A DNA stretch of 64,000 bases from Salinibacterium sp. PAMC 21357 (GTDB taxonomy: Bacteria; Actinomycetota; Actinomycetes; Actinomycetales; Microbacteriaceae), in NCBI RefSeq assembly GCF_000247645.1, contig NZ_AHWA01000004.1:62001-126000 (forward strand), read 5' to 3'. Numbering within the stretch: the stretch's first letter is position 1; each line of letters begins with the position of its first letter. The notes beneath the pieces were generated by a model, which had not been told where the DNA came from, ran no database searches, and saw only the letters and a program-made list of their open reading frames with translations. Positions 9,264 through 18,580 of this stretch are shown piece by piece. The translations under genes were made by a program, and so were the position numbers.

Positions 9264-12200
9264 ATGCCAGACACTTCTCTGCACGATCGCAGCGAAGTCG
9301 TTCACGCCCTGCGCTCCGCGGTCGGTGGCGAGGTTGATGACAGCACCCGTCGTCGCGGCGAGTATTCGAGCGATGCCTCCAACTATCGGGTCGTGCCGCA
9401 GGTGGTCGTGTTTCCGCGCGACACCGGCGATGTGCTCGCGGCGCTAGCTGTCAGCCGCGAAAGCAGCACGCCCGTCACCTCTCGGGGCGGCGGCACTTCT
9501 ATTGCGGGCAACGCCATCGGCACAGGCATTGTTCTCGACTTCTCGCGCCACCTCAACCAAGTGATCGAGATTGATCCAGATGCCGGCACCGCCCGCGTGC
9601 AGCCCGGCACCGTTCTGGCGACCCTCCAAGCGGCAGCGCTACCCCACGGCCTGCGTTTCGGCCCCGACCCCTCGACCTGGGCGCGCTGCACGATCGGCGG
9701 AATGATCGGCAATAACGCCTGCGGTGCCCACTCTCTCCAGTTCGGCAAAACGGCAGACAACGTGCGCGCTCTTGACGTTGTCGACGGTCTGGGTCAAAAC
9801 TTCACCGCCGCCAACGACCTCGCGACGATTCCCGGACTCGCAATACTCGTCAGCGACAATCTTGCAACGATGCGCACCGAGCTCGGTCGCTTCGGCCGCC
9901 AAGTCTCCGGCTTCAGCCTCGAGCACCTCCTACCTGAGCGCGGGCATCACCTGGCCCGCAGTCTCGTGGGCACCGAGGGCAGCCTCGTGACCGTGCTCGA
10001 GGCAACCGTCGATCTTGTTGCCGAGCCGCAACATCCGCTACTCGTCGCGCTCGGTTACCCCGACATGGCTACTGCCGCCGACGCCGTGCCCGCGCTTCTC
10101 CCCCACCATCCCAGCGCCATTGAAGGACTCGACGCCCGCATTGTGGATGCCGTCAGCCGTCAGCGAGGCGCCCGCGCCGTCGCCGCGCTGCCCCAAGGCG
10201 CCGGATGGCTGCTCGTCGAGGTATCAGGAGCCGACCCCGCCGAGACGCTCCACCGTGCGAAACTGCTTGCCGCCGACTCCGCCGCCATCGAGGCACGAGT
10301 AATCACCGATACGGTGGCCGCGAAACAACTGTGGCGCATCCGAGAAGACGGTGCAGGATTGGCGGGGCGCACGTCATCCGGCAAGCAAGCCTGGCCAGGG
10401 TTCGAAGACGCGGCGGTGCCTCCCGAGCGTCTCGGTGCCTACCTGCGCGACTTCGACAAACTGCTGACCGAGTACGCAATAGAGGGGATGCCGTACGGCC
10501 ATTTCGGGGACGGTTGCGTTCATGTGCGGCTCGATATTCCTCTCGCGACGGATGGCACAGCTTTACGGGCCTTCGTGGATGACGCCGCCCAACTTGTGGC
10601 ATCCCATGGCGGCTCGCTGTCTGGCGAGCATGGCGACGGTCGCGCACGCAGCGAACTGTTGCCGCACATGTATTCGCCAGCCGCGATTGACCTGTTCGGG
10701 CAGTTCAAGCGGCTCTTCGACCCCCACAACCTGATGAATCCGGGCATCGTCGTTGACCCGGCGCCGGTCGATGCTGATCTGCGCCGTCCGGCCGCGCTGC
10801 CACTCATCAAGATCAATGGGTTCGCGTTCAGCGACGACGATGGCGACTTCACGACCGCCTCCCACCGCTGCGTCGGGGTCGGTAAGTGTCGCGCCGACAA
10901 TTCGGCTGCGGGTGGCGTGATGTGCCCGTCGTTTTTAGCGACCGGCGACGAGAAGGATTCCACTCGTGGTCGCGCCCGCGTGCTGCAAGAAATGGCCAAC
11001 GGCACTCTCGTCACGGGCGGCGTGAATTCACCCGAAGTCCACGACGCGCTCGACCTCTGCCTCTCCTGCAAAGCGTGCGCGAGCGACTGCCCCGCCGGCG
11101 TCGACATGGCCACGCTGAAAGCCGAAGTGTTGCACCGTCGCTACGCCGGCAAACTCCGCCCGCGCAGCCATTATCTCCTCGGCCAACTACCTCGCTGGGC
11201 ACGGCTCGTGTCGCCGATCGCCCCGCTCGCTAATGCGCTGCTGCGGGTGCCGCTCGTGCGACGCATCGCACTGTGGGCCGGAGGAATGGATGCTCGGCGC
11301 ACGTTCCCCGCGTTCGCGAAGCACCCCTTCCACTCGAGCTCCGAGGCTCACGCCCTGCGCGCGGCACCTCCCACCGACACAACCAACGTTGGACGGGCAC
11401 CCTCCGCCACGCCCTCCGCCGCAGCCCCCGCACCCCAGCCCGACAGCCCCGCCGTCGACCGCGACCCCGTGACTGACCACGTGACTGACCGCGAGTCTGC
11501 CCCGCGCCCCCGGGTGCTCCTCTGGGCCGACTCCTTCACCGACAACTTTTCGCCAGACATTGCCCGCGCCGCGATCCGCGTGCTCGACGCGGCCGGCTAC
11601 GACATCCTCCTGCCGGAGCGCGATGTCTGTTGCGGCCTCACGTGGATTACCACCGGGCAGTTGGAGGGCGCGCGAAAACGACTCACCACGCTGGTTGCCG
11701 AGTTCTCTCGCTACACGGCTCGCGGCATCCCGATCGTCGGCATCGAGCCCTCGTGCACGGCCGTGCTGCGCTCCGATCTCACCGAGTTGCTGCCCGACGA
11801 CCCTGCCGCAGCAGCTGTCGCCCGCTCGACCATGACGCTCTCCGAGCTGCTCACCGCACCCGCGCCGCTGGGCCCGAACGACTGGCGACCGCCCTCCCTC
11901 AGCGATCAGACCTTCGTCGTTCAGCCACACTGCCATCAGCATGCGGTGATGGGTTTTGATGCCGATCGCGCGCTGCTCTCCGCTACCGGAGCAACGGTGA
12001 CTGAGATCAGCGGATGCTGTGGGCTGGCCGGAAACTTCGGCATGGAGAAAGGACACTACGACGTATCGGTCGCGGTAGCCGAGAACGGCATCCTGCCTGC
12101 CCTGCGCGCAGCGGCCCCCGGCAGCACACTGCTCGCCGATGGCTTCTCCTGCCGAACGCAAGCCAGCCAGCTGACCAACACCGAGGGCAAGCACCTCGCC

Positions 12201-12278
12201 GAGGTTCTGGCCGCAGCGCTCCCAGCAAACCTTCCTGACGTCAGGCCGAAAGCCCCAAAACGCCGATCGCAATACTGA
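9264..12278 (+). CDS. FAD-binding and Fe-S two-domain D-2-hydroxyacid (D-lactate type) dehydrogenase
   Basis: A 1004-residue fusion combining the GlcD-like and GlcF-like halves of bacterial D-lactate/glycolate dehydrogenases. Residues about 35-265 are a PCMH-type FAD domain (R-G-G-G-T-S-I-A-G-N-A near 72), followed by a FAD-oxidase C-terminal domain with S-L-S-G-E-H-G-D-G-R-A. Two Fe-S clusters follow: C-V-G-V-G-K-C near 535 and C-L-S-C-K-A-C-x-x-x-C-P near 600. Two CCG domains end the protein (C-C-G-L-T-W near 789, C-C-G-L-A-G near 917). A Pro/Ala/Asp-rich linker at about 706-745 separates the Fe-S and CCG parts. It probably oxidises D-lactate or D-2-hydroxyglutarate and passes electrons to quinone at the membrane. 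Its 3' end overlaps mgtE by 38 bp. Confidence 0.88.
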   Translation: MPDTSLHDRSEVVHALRSAVGGEVDDSTRRRGEYSSDASNYRVVPQVVVFPRDTGDVLAALAVSRESSTPVTSRGGGTSIAGNAIGTGIVLDFSRHLNQVIEIDPDAGTARVQPGTVLATLQAAALPHGLRFGPDPSTWARCTIGGMIGNNACGAHSLQFGKTADNVRALDVVDGLGQNFTAANDLATIPGLAILVSDNLATMRTELGRFGRQVSGFSLEHLLPERGHHLARSLVGTEGSLVTVLEATVDLVAEPQHPLLVALGYPDMATAADAVPALLPHHPSAIEGLDARIVDAVSRQRGARAVAALPQGAGWLLVEVSGADPAETLHRAKLLAADSAAIEARVITDTVAAKQLWRIREDGAGLAGRTSSGKQAWPGFEDAAVPPERLGAYLRDFDKLLTEYAIEGMPYGHFGDGCVHVRLDIPLATDGTALRAFVDDAAQLVASHGGSLSGEHGDGRARSELLPHMYSPAAIDLFGQFKRLFDPHNLMNPGIVVDPAPVDADLRRPAALPLIKINGFAFSDDDGDFTTASHRCVGVGKCRADNSAAGGVMCPSFLATGDEKDSTRGRARVLQEMANGTLVTGGVNSPEVHDALDLCLSCKACASDCPAGVDMATLKAEVLHRRYAGKLRPRSHYLLGQLPRWARLVSPIAPLANALLRVPLVRRIALWAGGMDARRTFPAFAKHPFHSSSEAHALRAAPPTDTTNVGRAPSATPSAAAPAPQPDSPAVDRDPVTDHVTDRESAPRPRVLLWADSFTDNFSPDIARAAIRVLDAAGYDILLPERDVCCGLTWITTGQLEGARKRLTTLVAEFSRYTARGIPIVGIEPSCTAVLRSDLTELLPDDPAAAAVARSTMTLSELLTAPAPLGPNDWRPPSLSDQTFVVQPHCHQHAVMGFDADRALLSATGATVTEISGCCGLAGNFGMEKGHYDVSVAVAENGILPALRAAAPGSTLLADGFSCRTQASQLTNTEGKHLAEVLAAALPANLPDVRPKAPKRRSQY

Positions 12279-13587
12279 AGTAGACGAGTAGCCCGGTCGC
12301 GTCGCAGAAGGTAGCGATAAACGGCGTGGAGAACACGGCTGGATCAACGTGAATAGCCCGCGCGACGAGGGGAATTACCCCTCCAACGGTGGCAGCGATG
12401 GGACAGTTCACGAGCAGCGTCAGCCCGATTACCAGTCCGATATCGGTGCCGTAGGCCCACGACGCGATCGCAAATCCCAGCAGCGCCAGAAAGAAGCCCA
12501 GGAGCAGGCCAGTTCTTACTTCTTTGAAAGCGACGCGCCCCACATCCCGCGGCGTGACATCACCGAGGGCGAGCGCTCGAGTCACTGTCGTTGCGGCTTG
12601 CGACCCAGTATTGCCGCCGATTCCGATCAGCAACGGCACGAAGAGCGCGAGCGCGACGCGTTGATTCAACGTGGTTTCGAAAAGTTCGAGCACGCTCACG
12701 GTCAGCACTGCCGAAACGGCGAGCACCAGGAGCCAGACGATTCGAGAATTCACGACCTTACGGATGGGCGTAACCAAGTAAGCGCGCCGAAGGGGCTCGG
12801 CGGCACCGGCCCGCGCTTGGTCCTCGGCAACGGCTTCACGGTCGATTCGGGCGGCATCGCTGATGGGAAAAACGCCAACGAGTCGATCTTCGCGATCGAC
12901 GACCGGCAGCACGAGAATGCCACCATCCAGGGAGCGTCGGGCAACCTGTTCGGCGTCATCTTCCGTGCGCGCGGAAACCGGCGGGGCCATAACCGTGCCG
13001 ATAGTTTCGCTTTCGTCATGACGCAATAAAACCAGTGGGTCGACCACGCCGAGCAGAGTTCGGTTCGGGCCGATCACCGCGATTGCGCTCAAGAGCTCGA
13101 AGTCGGCTGAGCTGTTTCGTAAAGAGCTAAGAACATCGGCGACGGATGCCGTCGGTGCCGTCGTCAACGGAACGGGCGACATTCTGCGGCCCACTGAATC
13201 GTTCGGGTAGCCCAACAACAGCATTGCCGCGCTGTACTCCGCTTTGTCGAGCGACGCCATGAGGCGCTTGGCCACTTTGGCCGGTAGCTCATCGAGGAGC
13301 CAGGCTTGCTCTTCCGGGTCGAGTGCCGCGAATACACCAGCAATTTGGGCATCACCAAGTTCCGCGATTAGTTCGGCTTGGGCACCGGGATCGAGCGCGT
13401 CAAAGACCTCGATCGATTCATCTTTGCTGAGCAATCGAAAGACCACAGCAGCGTCGTCGGCGGGCAACGCCTCAAGAACGGCAACAACTTCTGCGCGCGG
13501 AGCAGCTCTGGCCTGAGATGCGAGTTCAGACAGCGATCTAGCGCGGATGAGTCGAACGAAGTCTGCGGGATCAATAGGTTCAGGCAT
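12241..13587 (-). CDS. mgtE: Magnesium transporter MgtE
   Basis: Mg2+ channel of 448 residues. The N-terminal superhelical domain (to about 130) and paired CBS domains (about 135-260) form the cytosolic Mg2+ sensor; the C-terminal part has five hydrophobic segments starting near 285. The pore signature is visible: P-L-L-I-G-I-G-G-N-T-G-S-Q-A, then P-x-A-A-T-V-G-G-x-I-P and a distal F-C-D-A-T-G. Length and domain order match the family. The gene is convergent to the FAD/Fe-S dehydrogenase and its last 38 bp are shared with that gene's 3' end. No Mg-sensing leader is possible in the 68-bp gap upstream, so regulation probably occurs through the protein's own CBS sensor. Confidence 0.93.
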   Translation of the reverse strand: MPEPIDPADFVRLIRARSLSELASQARAAPRAEVVAVLEALPADDAAVVFRLLSKDESIEVFDALDPGAQAELIAELGDAQIAGVFAALDPEEQAWLLDELPAKVAKRLMASLDKAEYSAAMLLLGYPNDSVGRRMSPVPLTTAPTASVADVLSSLRNSSADFELLSAIAVIGPNRTLLGVVDPLVLLRHDESETIGTVMAPPVSARTEDDAEQVARRSLDGGILVLPVVDREDRLVGVFPISDAARIDREAVAEDQARAGAAEPLRRAYLVTPIRKVVNSRIVWLLVLAVSAVLTVSVLELFETTLNQRVALALFVPLLIGIGGNTGSQAATTVTRALALGDVTPRDVGRVAFKEVRTGLLLGFFLALLGFAIASWAYGTDIGLVIGLTLLVNCPIAATVGGVIPLVARAIHVDPAVFSTPFIATFCDATGLLVYFSIAIGVLGLSA

Positions 13588-13655
13588 CCAACGTTCCCCT
13601 CAGCGTTTATCGCGCTGCTCAACGCGGCACACGCTCGCGTGCCCCGTGTCGAGCG

Positions 13656-13979
13656 CTATTCGTCGAGCGCGAGTTCCTTGGGAAGCTCGAGGTCTTTGGC
13701 ACTGAGCTCCTCGATGTTGACGTCCTTGAACGTCAGCACACGCACACTCTTGACGAAGCGGTCGGAGCGGTAAACATCCCACACCCAAACATCCGTCATC
13801 GAAAGCTCGAAATAGAAGTCATGCTCCGTATCGCGGCGCACCAAATCGACTTCGTTCGCGAGGTAAAAGCGTCGTTCCGTTTCGATCACAAAACGGAACT
13901 GGCTCACTACATCGCGGTACTCGCGGTACAGCGCTAGCTCGACCTCGCGGTCGTAGTCTTCAAACTCGTCTTCATCCAT
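13656..13979 (-). CDS. DUF2469 family protein
   Basis: Short acidic protein of 107 residues beginning MDEDEFEDYDREVELALYR. The whole sequence is of the actinobacterial DUF2469 family: an acidic N-terminus, then F-V-I-E-T-E-R-R-F-Y-L-A-N and a Y-F-E-L-x-M-x-D-V-W-V-W-D segment. Function is unknown. I chose ATG 13979 because family members begin with this acidic stretch; further upstream the frame runs into rnhB. It is 22 bp after rnhB and belongs to the rplS-lepB-rnhB-DUF2469 run, an order kept in many Actinobacteria. Confidence 0.88.
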   Translation of the reverse strand: MDEDEFEDYDREVELALYREYRDVVSQFRFVIETERRFYLANEVDLVRRDTEHDFYFELSMTDVWVWDVYRSDRFVKSVRVLTFKDVNIEELSAKDLELPKELALDE

Positions 13980-14001
13980 GCTGTGTTCATTGTAGGCCGC
14001 G

Positions 14002-14637
14002 CTAGCGCAACCATGTGTGCCGATGAAGTTCAGTGGCGCCGAGGCTACGAATCCCCTCAAAATGGGCGGCAGAACCGTACCCCTTATTGCTGAGCCAGTG
14101 ATACCCGGGGTACTCCCCGTCGGCCTCGATCATGAACCGATCGCGTTGCACCTTTGCCACTACGGATGCCGCAGCAACCGAAACGCAGTCGCGGTCGGCT
14201 TTGACTCTGGTGTGCACTCGCGGCGCAACGCTGAGGGCGCCAGTGAGCCAGTCGGTGCTGCCATCAAGCAGCACAACACTCGACATGATGTCGAGGCCCG
14301 CTTCGTGGAGTTGGATGAGCGCGCGCTTGCCTGCCAGCCCGAGGGCTGCGGTGATTCCGATGGAGTCGATCTCAGCGGCATCCGCATACCCGACGGCAGA
14401 GAGCGGAGCCCATTCGAGGGTGAGGGGTTCAAGGAGTTCGCGGCGTTTTTGGCTCAACATCTTTGAGTCACGGATACCAACAGGCCAAGCCCCCTGCGTC
14501 GGAGTCATTGCTGTCATGCCAACGCCAACGGGGCCAGCGATCGCACCCCTGCCCACTTCGTCGCAGCCGATGACGGCGTTCACTCCTGCAGCAAAAAGTT
14601 CGAGCTCTACAGCGCTGCTCGGATCTGCTACCGCCAA
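14002..14637 (-). CDS. rnhB: Ribonuclease HII
   Basis: Removes RNA primers and single misincorporated ribonucleotides from DNA; cytoplasmic, Mn2+/Mg2+ dependent. The 211-residue protein has the type 2 RNase H signature G-C-D26-E27-V-G-R-G-A-I-A-G-P, the D-S-K-M-L-S motif, L-L-D-G-S-T-D near 123 and A-A-A-S-V-V-A-K-V-x-R-D-R-x-M. All four acidic residues can be placed. It starts 3 bp after the lepB stop, so the two are probably one transcript, and a downstream DUF2469 gene follows. Confidence 0.95.
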   Translation of the reverse strand: MAVADPSSAVELELFAAGVNAVIGCDEVGRGAIAGPVGVGMTAMTPTQGAWPVGIRDSKMLSQKRRELLEPLTLEWAPLSAVGYADAAEIDSIGITAALGLAGKRALIQLHEAGLDIMSSVVLLDGSTDWLTGALSVAPRVHTRVKADRDCVSVAAASVVAKVQRDRFMIEADGEYPGYHWLSNKGYGSAAHFEGIRSLGATELHRHTWLR

Positions 14638-14640
14638 CGA

Positions 14641-15393
14641 CTACTCAGCGTTCTGCGTGACCCGCTGGAAGGTCGTCGGATAGTTGTCGAGCATGGTCCA
14701 CCGGTCGGTCGGCCAGCTGATGAGGAACGCGCGGCCCACAACAGAACCGATTTTCACGAATCCGCCGGTCGGGTCATCGCGGTGCGCCGCGGAGTCTGCA
14801 GAGTTGTAGCGATTGTCACCCATTACCCAGATGGAATCATCGGGCACGGTGACAGAGAAATCGTCTGGGGTTGCTTTGGTGACAGCATCCGGGAGGACAG
14901 TGTATGGCTCTTCCAACGGGATGCCGTTGACAATCAGTTGCCCAAACTCGTTGCAGCACTCAACGGTGTCACCCGGCAAGCCGATGACCCGCTTAATAAG
15001 GTGGTTACTGCTGTCGGGGGCACTAAGGCCAACGAAAGCGAGCACGCCATCGACCGCACCGATGAACCAGTTGTCTGGTTCGCTCGAGACTGCGGGAAGC
15101 CATCCTCCCGGATCAGTGAAGACGACGACGTCGCCGTGAGAGATCGGAAAGAACCTGGGCTCAAGCTGATTGACAAGAATGCGGTCGTCAACCTGCAAGG
15201 TGTTCACCATCGACGTCGAGGGAATGTAGAAAGAACGCACCAAATAGGTCTTGATCAGGAAAGAGATCAGGATGGCGGCGACGAAGATGATTACTAGGTC
15301 GCGCAGGAAGAGTTTCCAGCCACCGCCCTTTTGGGCATCGCGGCGGCTTCCGCGGCCGCTCGGCAGCGCGTTCTCAACAGTTTCGTTTGTCAT
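14641..15393 (-). CDS. lepB: Signal peptidase I
   Basis: Membrane serine protease that cleaves signal peptides from Sec- and Tat-exported proteins. The 250-residue protein has a basic N-terminal tail, a single transmembrane helix at about 33-52, the catalytic serine S61 in I-P-S-T-S-M, the general base K134 in L-I-K-R-V-I-G-L-P-G-D, and the W-V-M-G-D-N-R-x-x-S-x-D-S signature near 205. It belongs to the rplS-lepB-rnhB run, and the gap to rnhB is only 3 bp. Size and motifs are ordinary for actinobacterial LepB. Confidence 0.95.
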   Translation of the reverse strand: MTNETVENALPSGRGSRRDAQKGGGWKLFLRDLVIIFVAAILISFLIKTYLVRSFYIPSTSMVNTLQVDDRILVNQLEPRFFPISHGDVVVFTDPGGWLPAVSSEPDNWFIGAVDGVLAFVGLSAPDSSNHLIKRVIGLPGDTVECCNEFGQLIVNGIPLEEPYTVLPDAVTKATPDDFSVTVPDDSIWVMGDNRYNSADSAAHRDDPTGGFVKIGSVVGRAFLISWPTDRWTMLDNYPTTFQRVTQNAE

Positions 15394-15459
15394 TTAACCC
15401 CAAAGCTCCCAGCAAGCATAAGCCGCCGGGAGCAATTGGTTCGTGAATTGCGAGTCGTG

Positions 15460-15807
15460 TTAGTTGTCGCGCTTCTCTTTGATCTTTGCCTTCTTGCCGC
15501 GAAGTTCGCGCAAGTAGTACAGCTTGGCGCGGCGAACGAGACCACGCGAAACGAGTTCAATGTGGTCGATTACTGGGGAGTGAACCGGGAAGGTACGCTC
15601 TACGCCGACCTGAAAGCTGACCTTGCGAACCGTGAAGGTTTCGCGAACGCCGTGGCCCGAACGACCGATTACAACGCCCTGGAACACCTGGATACGCGAG
15701 CGCGTACCTTCGATGATGTTTACGTGAACCTTGACGTTATCGCCGGCACGGAAATCAGGAATGTTGTCTTTGAGAGACGCCTTGTCGACGTCATCGAGAA
15801 TATGCAT
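15460..15807 (-). CDS. rplS: 50S ribosomal protein L19
   Basis: Ribosomal protein of 115 residues at the 30S-50S interface. It has [11 protein letters not shown] near 20, E-G[13 protein letters not shown] near 35 and [14 protein letters not shown] near 95, the full L19 pattern. I chose ATG 15807 ([11 protein letters not shown]), the usual N-terminus; a start at 15846 would add 13 foreign residues. It stands at the head of the lepB-rnhB-DUF2469 run. The usual upstream neighbour trmD is 2.8 kb away here, split off by a lipoprotein gene, map and tetR. Confidence 0.96.
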   Translation of the reverse strand: MHILDDVDKASLKDNIPDFRAGDNVKVHVNIIEGTRSRIQVFQGVVIGRSGHGVRETFTVRKVSFQVGVERTFPVHSPVIDHIELVSRGLVRRAKLYYLRELRGKKAKIKEKRDN

Positions 15808-15937
15808 TATTGATCGCTCTCTGCGCCCGCCATGAGTCGAACGCACTTAGTTAGATAAGAAAGATTGTGCTTCAAGCGGTTACGACGCCCTCATGGCAGA
15901 GTCGTGCGCGAGCACAATCAACAATTCTGCCACAGTT

Positions 15938-16423
15938 TCAGTTGAAAGTGCGATTCTCATCGGTGTCAATGATGATGACATTGCCGTTGTCGAGTCGCTC
16001 CCCCGGATGGGTAGGTCGCTGTGCGTCTCGCTCGAAGCCCTCTACAAGGGTCGTAAAACGATTGCGGGTCTCGGTAACGAGCTGCCAGAGCTCGACCCAG
16101 AAACCGCCGACTGCAACGAGGACGATGAGCGCTGCGAGCAGTGGAGCATCCACAAAACCGTACGCAATGATTACGGCGTGCCAAGCGGCAAGTAGCGCGG
16201 CGTCGATCCACGAAACGGCGCGCTCCGAACGAACGCTCTTGCGCGCCGTCGTTAATCCGGCGACGGCCAGCAGAGCAAACGCTAAAATGGGACACAGCAC
16301 CAAGAAGAGAACGAAGTCCCAACCAACGCTGGAACCGAAGACGCCCCGGCCGATCAACACCCACAGGGGCAAAAAGATTACAGCGATGAACTGCCAGTAA
16401 TAGAACGCGCGCCTGATCATCAT
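15938..16423 (-). CDS. Small integral membrane protein of unknown function
   Basis: A 161-residue protein with about four hydrophobic segments (roughly 8-28, 36-58, 70-92 and 96-115) and a charged cytosolic tail of about 45 residues ending D-N-G-N-V-I-I-I-D-T. It resembles small actinobacterial proteins that automated pipelines label permease-like, but it is too short for an MFS transporter and no substrate motif is visible. It is divergent from the TetR gene with 38 bp between starts, which makes it a candidate target of that repressor. No function is assigned. Confidence 0.7.
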   Translation of the reverse strand: MMIRRAFYYWQFIAVIFLPLWVLIGRGVFGSSVGWDFVLFLVLCPILAFALLAVAGLTTARKSVRSERAVSWIDAALLAAWHAVIIAYGFVDAPLLAALIVLVAVGGFWVELWQLVTETRNRFTTLVEGFERDAQRPTHPGERLDNGNVIIIDTDENRTFN

Positions 16424-16461
16424 GATTCACAGGGTATCTTCGTTGTGATTAGAAATGCTGA

Positions 16462-17121
16462 ATGACCCAGACTGAAAGACCATGGTGGCCTCCTGTGCCA
16501 AACCCCGCCATCGTACGCACCGAACCAGTGCAGCAACGAAGCGCTGAGCGCATCAACGTACTCCTCGATTCCGCCGCTGTGCTGCTCGATGAACTCGGCA
16601 TTGATGCGATCACTACGAGTGATGTTGCCAAGCGCGCACATTCATCCGTTGGAGTGATCTATCGCTACTTTCCCAACATCCAGTCACTGCTCCGCGCTTT
16701 GGCTTCTCGCAACTTTGACAAGTACCGCGCCGGCCTGACCGCAACACTCAATCAGCGAGCGACCAGCGCTCTCGACGCCCTCAACGTCGCGATCGATGTT
16801 TACGTGGAGTTGAGTCGCACCGAGCCAGGGTTTCGGGTGCTCTCGTTCGGCAACATCATCGACCGTCGCTTCAACGTCGATCGCAAGAGCAACAACACGG
16901 CGCTTGCCGAAATCTTGACCGGCCTGCTCGTGGCCACCTACAAGGTTCCGGCATCCGAAGCACTCACGTTTGACATCGAAGTCACGGTCGAAATAGCAGA
17001 TTCGCTACTCGAACGTGCATTCTTGTATGACCCGCGCGGTGAAGAACCGTTTATCGACAAACTCCGAGAGTTCATTGCACAACTCTTAGCACCGCATACG
17101 AAAGAGGCAACCACCGAATGA
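16462..17121 (+). CDS. TetR/AcrR family transcriptional regulator
   Basis: A 219-residue TetR-type regulator. The N-terminal helix-turn-helix lies at about residues 28-72: an A-A-V-L-L-D-E-L-G-I-D-A-I-T helix, the T-S-D-V-A-K-R-A turn, and S-V-G-V-I-Y-R-Y-F-P-N recognition helix. The C-terminal part is a helical ligand-binding domain with no recognisable ligand. It overlaps map by 4 bp (ATGA), so it is translationally coupled to an essential gene, and it is divergent from the small membrane protein at 15938-16423, the most obvious regulatory target. The first ATG is adopted. Confidence 0.85.
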   Translation: MTQTERPWWPPVPNPAIVRTEPVQQRSAERINVLLDSAAVLLDELGIDAITTSDVAKRAHSSVGVIYRYFPNIQSLLRALASRNFDKYRAGLTATLNQRATSALDALNVAIDVYVELSRTEPGFRVLSFGNIIDRRFNVDRKSNNTALAEILTGLLVATYKVPASEALTFDIEVTVEIADSLLERAFLYDPRGEEPFIDKLREFIAQLLAPHTKEATTE

Positions 17122-17885
17122 TCGAGTTGAGAACGCCAGCCGAAATCAATGAGATGAAAGCCGCCGGAGAATTCGTCGCCAGTGTTCTCACTGCCACACA
17201 GGCAGCATCGAAGGTGGGCATCAATCTGCTCGAGATCGACGCGCTAGCCCACAGCATGATTCGCGAACGTGGCGCCGAAAGCTGCTACATCGACTACCAC
17301 CCATCGTTTGGTGCTTCGCCGTTCGGCAAAGTCATTTGCACCTCAGTAAACGATGCGGCTCTTCACGGGCTCCCCCACGACTACACCCTCAAAGATGGCG
17401 ACCTACTCAGCCTCGACTTCGCCGTTGCTGTAGACGGTTGGGTTGCCGACTCGGCAATCACGTTCGCTGTTGGTACTCCCCGCGATGAAGACATCAAGTT
17501 GATGGAAGCCACCTCTCGCGCCCTAGATGCTGGCATCGCCGCGGCTGTGGTGGGCAATCGCATCGGCGGAATCTCCGCCGCAATCGGCGACGTCGCCTAC
17601 GGCGCCGGCTACGAAGTTAATCTCGACTTCGGCGGTCACGGCGTTGGTCGCGAAATGCACGGCGATCCGCACATCCCCAACGACGGCAAGGCCCGCCGGG
17701 GAATGCCGTTGAAGCCAGGACTCGTCTTCGCTATCGAACCGTGGCTCATGATCGGCACCGACGAGATTTATACGGATGACGACGGCTGGACTCTTCGCAG
17801 CATCGATGGTTCGCGGGCCGCCCATTTCGAGCACACTGTAGCGATCACGCCAGACGGTCCCCTAGTGCTCACCGCTCGCAAGTAA
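17118..17885 (+). CDS. map: Type I methionine aminopeptidase
   Basis: Removes the initiator methionine from nascent proteins; dinuclear metalloenzyme. The 255 residues have the five metal ligands in their usual settings: L-S-L-D-F-A near 97, D-S-A-I-T-F near 108, G-G-H-G-V-G-R-x-x-H near 172, F-A-I-E-P-W near 205 and H-F-E-H-T-V near 236. The N-terminus follows the short type Ia layout with no zinc-finger or proline-rich extension. It overlaps the tetR gene by 4 bp. Actinobacteria often have more than one map gene; whether this is the main copy cannot be told from the window. Confidence 0.93.
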   Translation: MIELRTPAEINEMKAAGEFVASVLTATQAASKVGINLLEIDALAHSMIRERGAESCYIDYHPSFGASPFGKVICTSVNDAALHGLPHDYTLKDGDLLSLDFAVAVDGWVADSAITFAVGTPRDEDIKLMEATSRALDAGIAAAVVGNRIGGISAAIGDVAYGAGYEVNLDFGGHGVGREMHGDPHIPNDGKARRGMPLKPGLVFAIEPWLMIGTDEIYTDDDGWTLRSIDGSRAAHFEHTVAITPDGPLVLTARK

Positions 17886-17890
17886 TCACG

Positions 17891-17917
17891 GACTGGCCGG
17901 CGAAGCGTCGGTCAGTC
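17891..17917. terminator. Hairpin between convergent map and lipoprotein genes
   Basis: GACTGGCCG and CGGTCAGTC form a 9-bp stem with one G-U pair across a 9-base loop, starting 6 bp past the map stop and overlapping the last codons of the convergent lipoprotein gene. There is only a short TT after the stem, so it is a likely but not canonical terminator. Confidence 0.45.
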
Positions 17918-18523
17918 TTGCGCGCCCACGCGCACTTCGAGTCGCACCTCGGGAACGCTGCTGGAGTAATCCCAGCTGCCCTCGCTGTTGGTCCCACTCT
18001 TCGGTATCGCGAACAGCACGTCGTAAGTCGTTTGCTTCGTGCACTCCCGTGACGACGGATGAGTCTCGTGCCCAACGCGCAGACTGTCGGGTTCAGGCAG
18101 AACCCACACCGCGATCAACTCACACGAGAGAATCTGGGCCGATACAACCAAGTCGCCTCCGCCGAGCGCGTCCTCAAGGTCGGCGGTCACTCGCGTCACG
18201 GTCGCGGCGGAATCGTCGGTAAGCACGTCTGTTGCGCGCCAGGCGTCAACCGACACTGCAGACTGCGTGTACCCGTTGGGAAGCGGGTGTTTGCTCAGGT
18301 CGACGACTGTCACGTCTTCGACGGTCGTGCGGCGGGTCGTGAGATTCGAATCGCTGGATTCAGCCGATCCGTCGACAGCAGAGGATGTCGAAGCCGAGCC
18401 GGGCGCCGGAGCATCGGCCTGCGAAGAATCGCTTGAGCCCGTATCCGCCGCTGTGCAGCCCGTCAGGAGTACTACCCCCGCCAACGCTGCCATCCACTTG
18501 CCGTACCCGCGTGATCGACTCAT
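17912..18523 (-). CDS. Predicted secreted lipoprotein of unknown function
   Basis: A 203-residue protein with an N-terminal basic stretch, a hydrophobic signal segment and a lipobox L-L-T-G-C23, so it is expected to be lipidated and anchored on the outside of the membrane. Residues about 25-65 are Ser/Ala/Asp-rich and probably unstructured. The remainder holds two cysteines (C-E-L and E-C-T) in a domain I do not recognise. It lies 57 bp downstream of trmD on the same strand and may be co-transcribed with it, which is not the usual trmD neighbour. Confidence 0.75.
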   Translation of the reverse strand: MSRSRGYGKWMAALAGVVLLTGCTAADTGSSDSSQADAPAPGSASTSSAVDGSAESSDSNLTTRRTTVEDVTVVDLSKHPLPNGYTQSAVSVDAWRATDVLTDDSAATVTRVTADLEDALGGGDLVVSAQILSCELIAVWVLPEPDSLRVGHETHPSSRECTKQTTYDVLFAIPKSGTNSEGSWDYSSSVPEVRLEVRVGAQD

Positions 18524-18580
18524 GACCTTATGGTTTCACAGACCGCACAAACGGCTACAGCGTTGTTATAGGGGGTTGTT

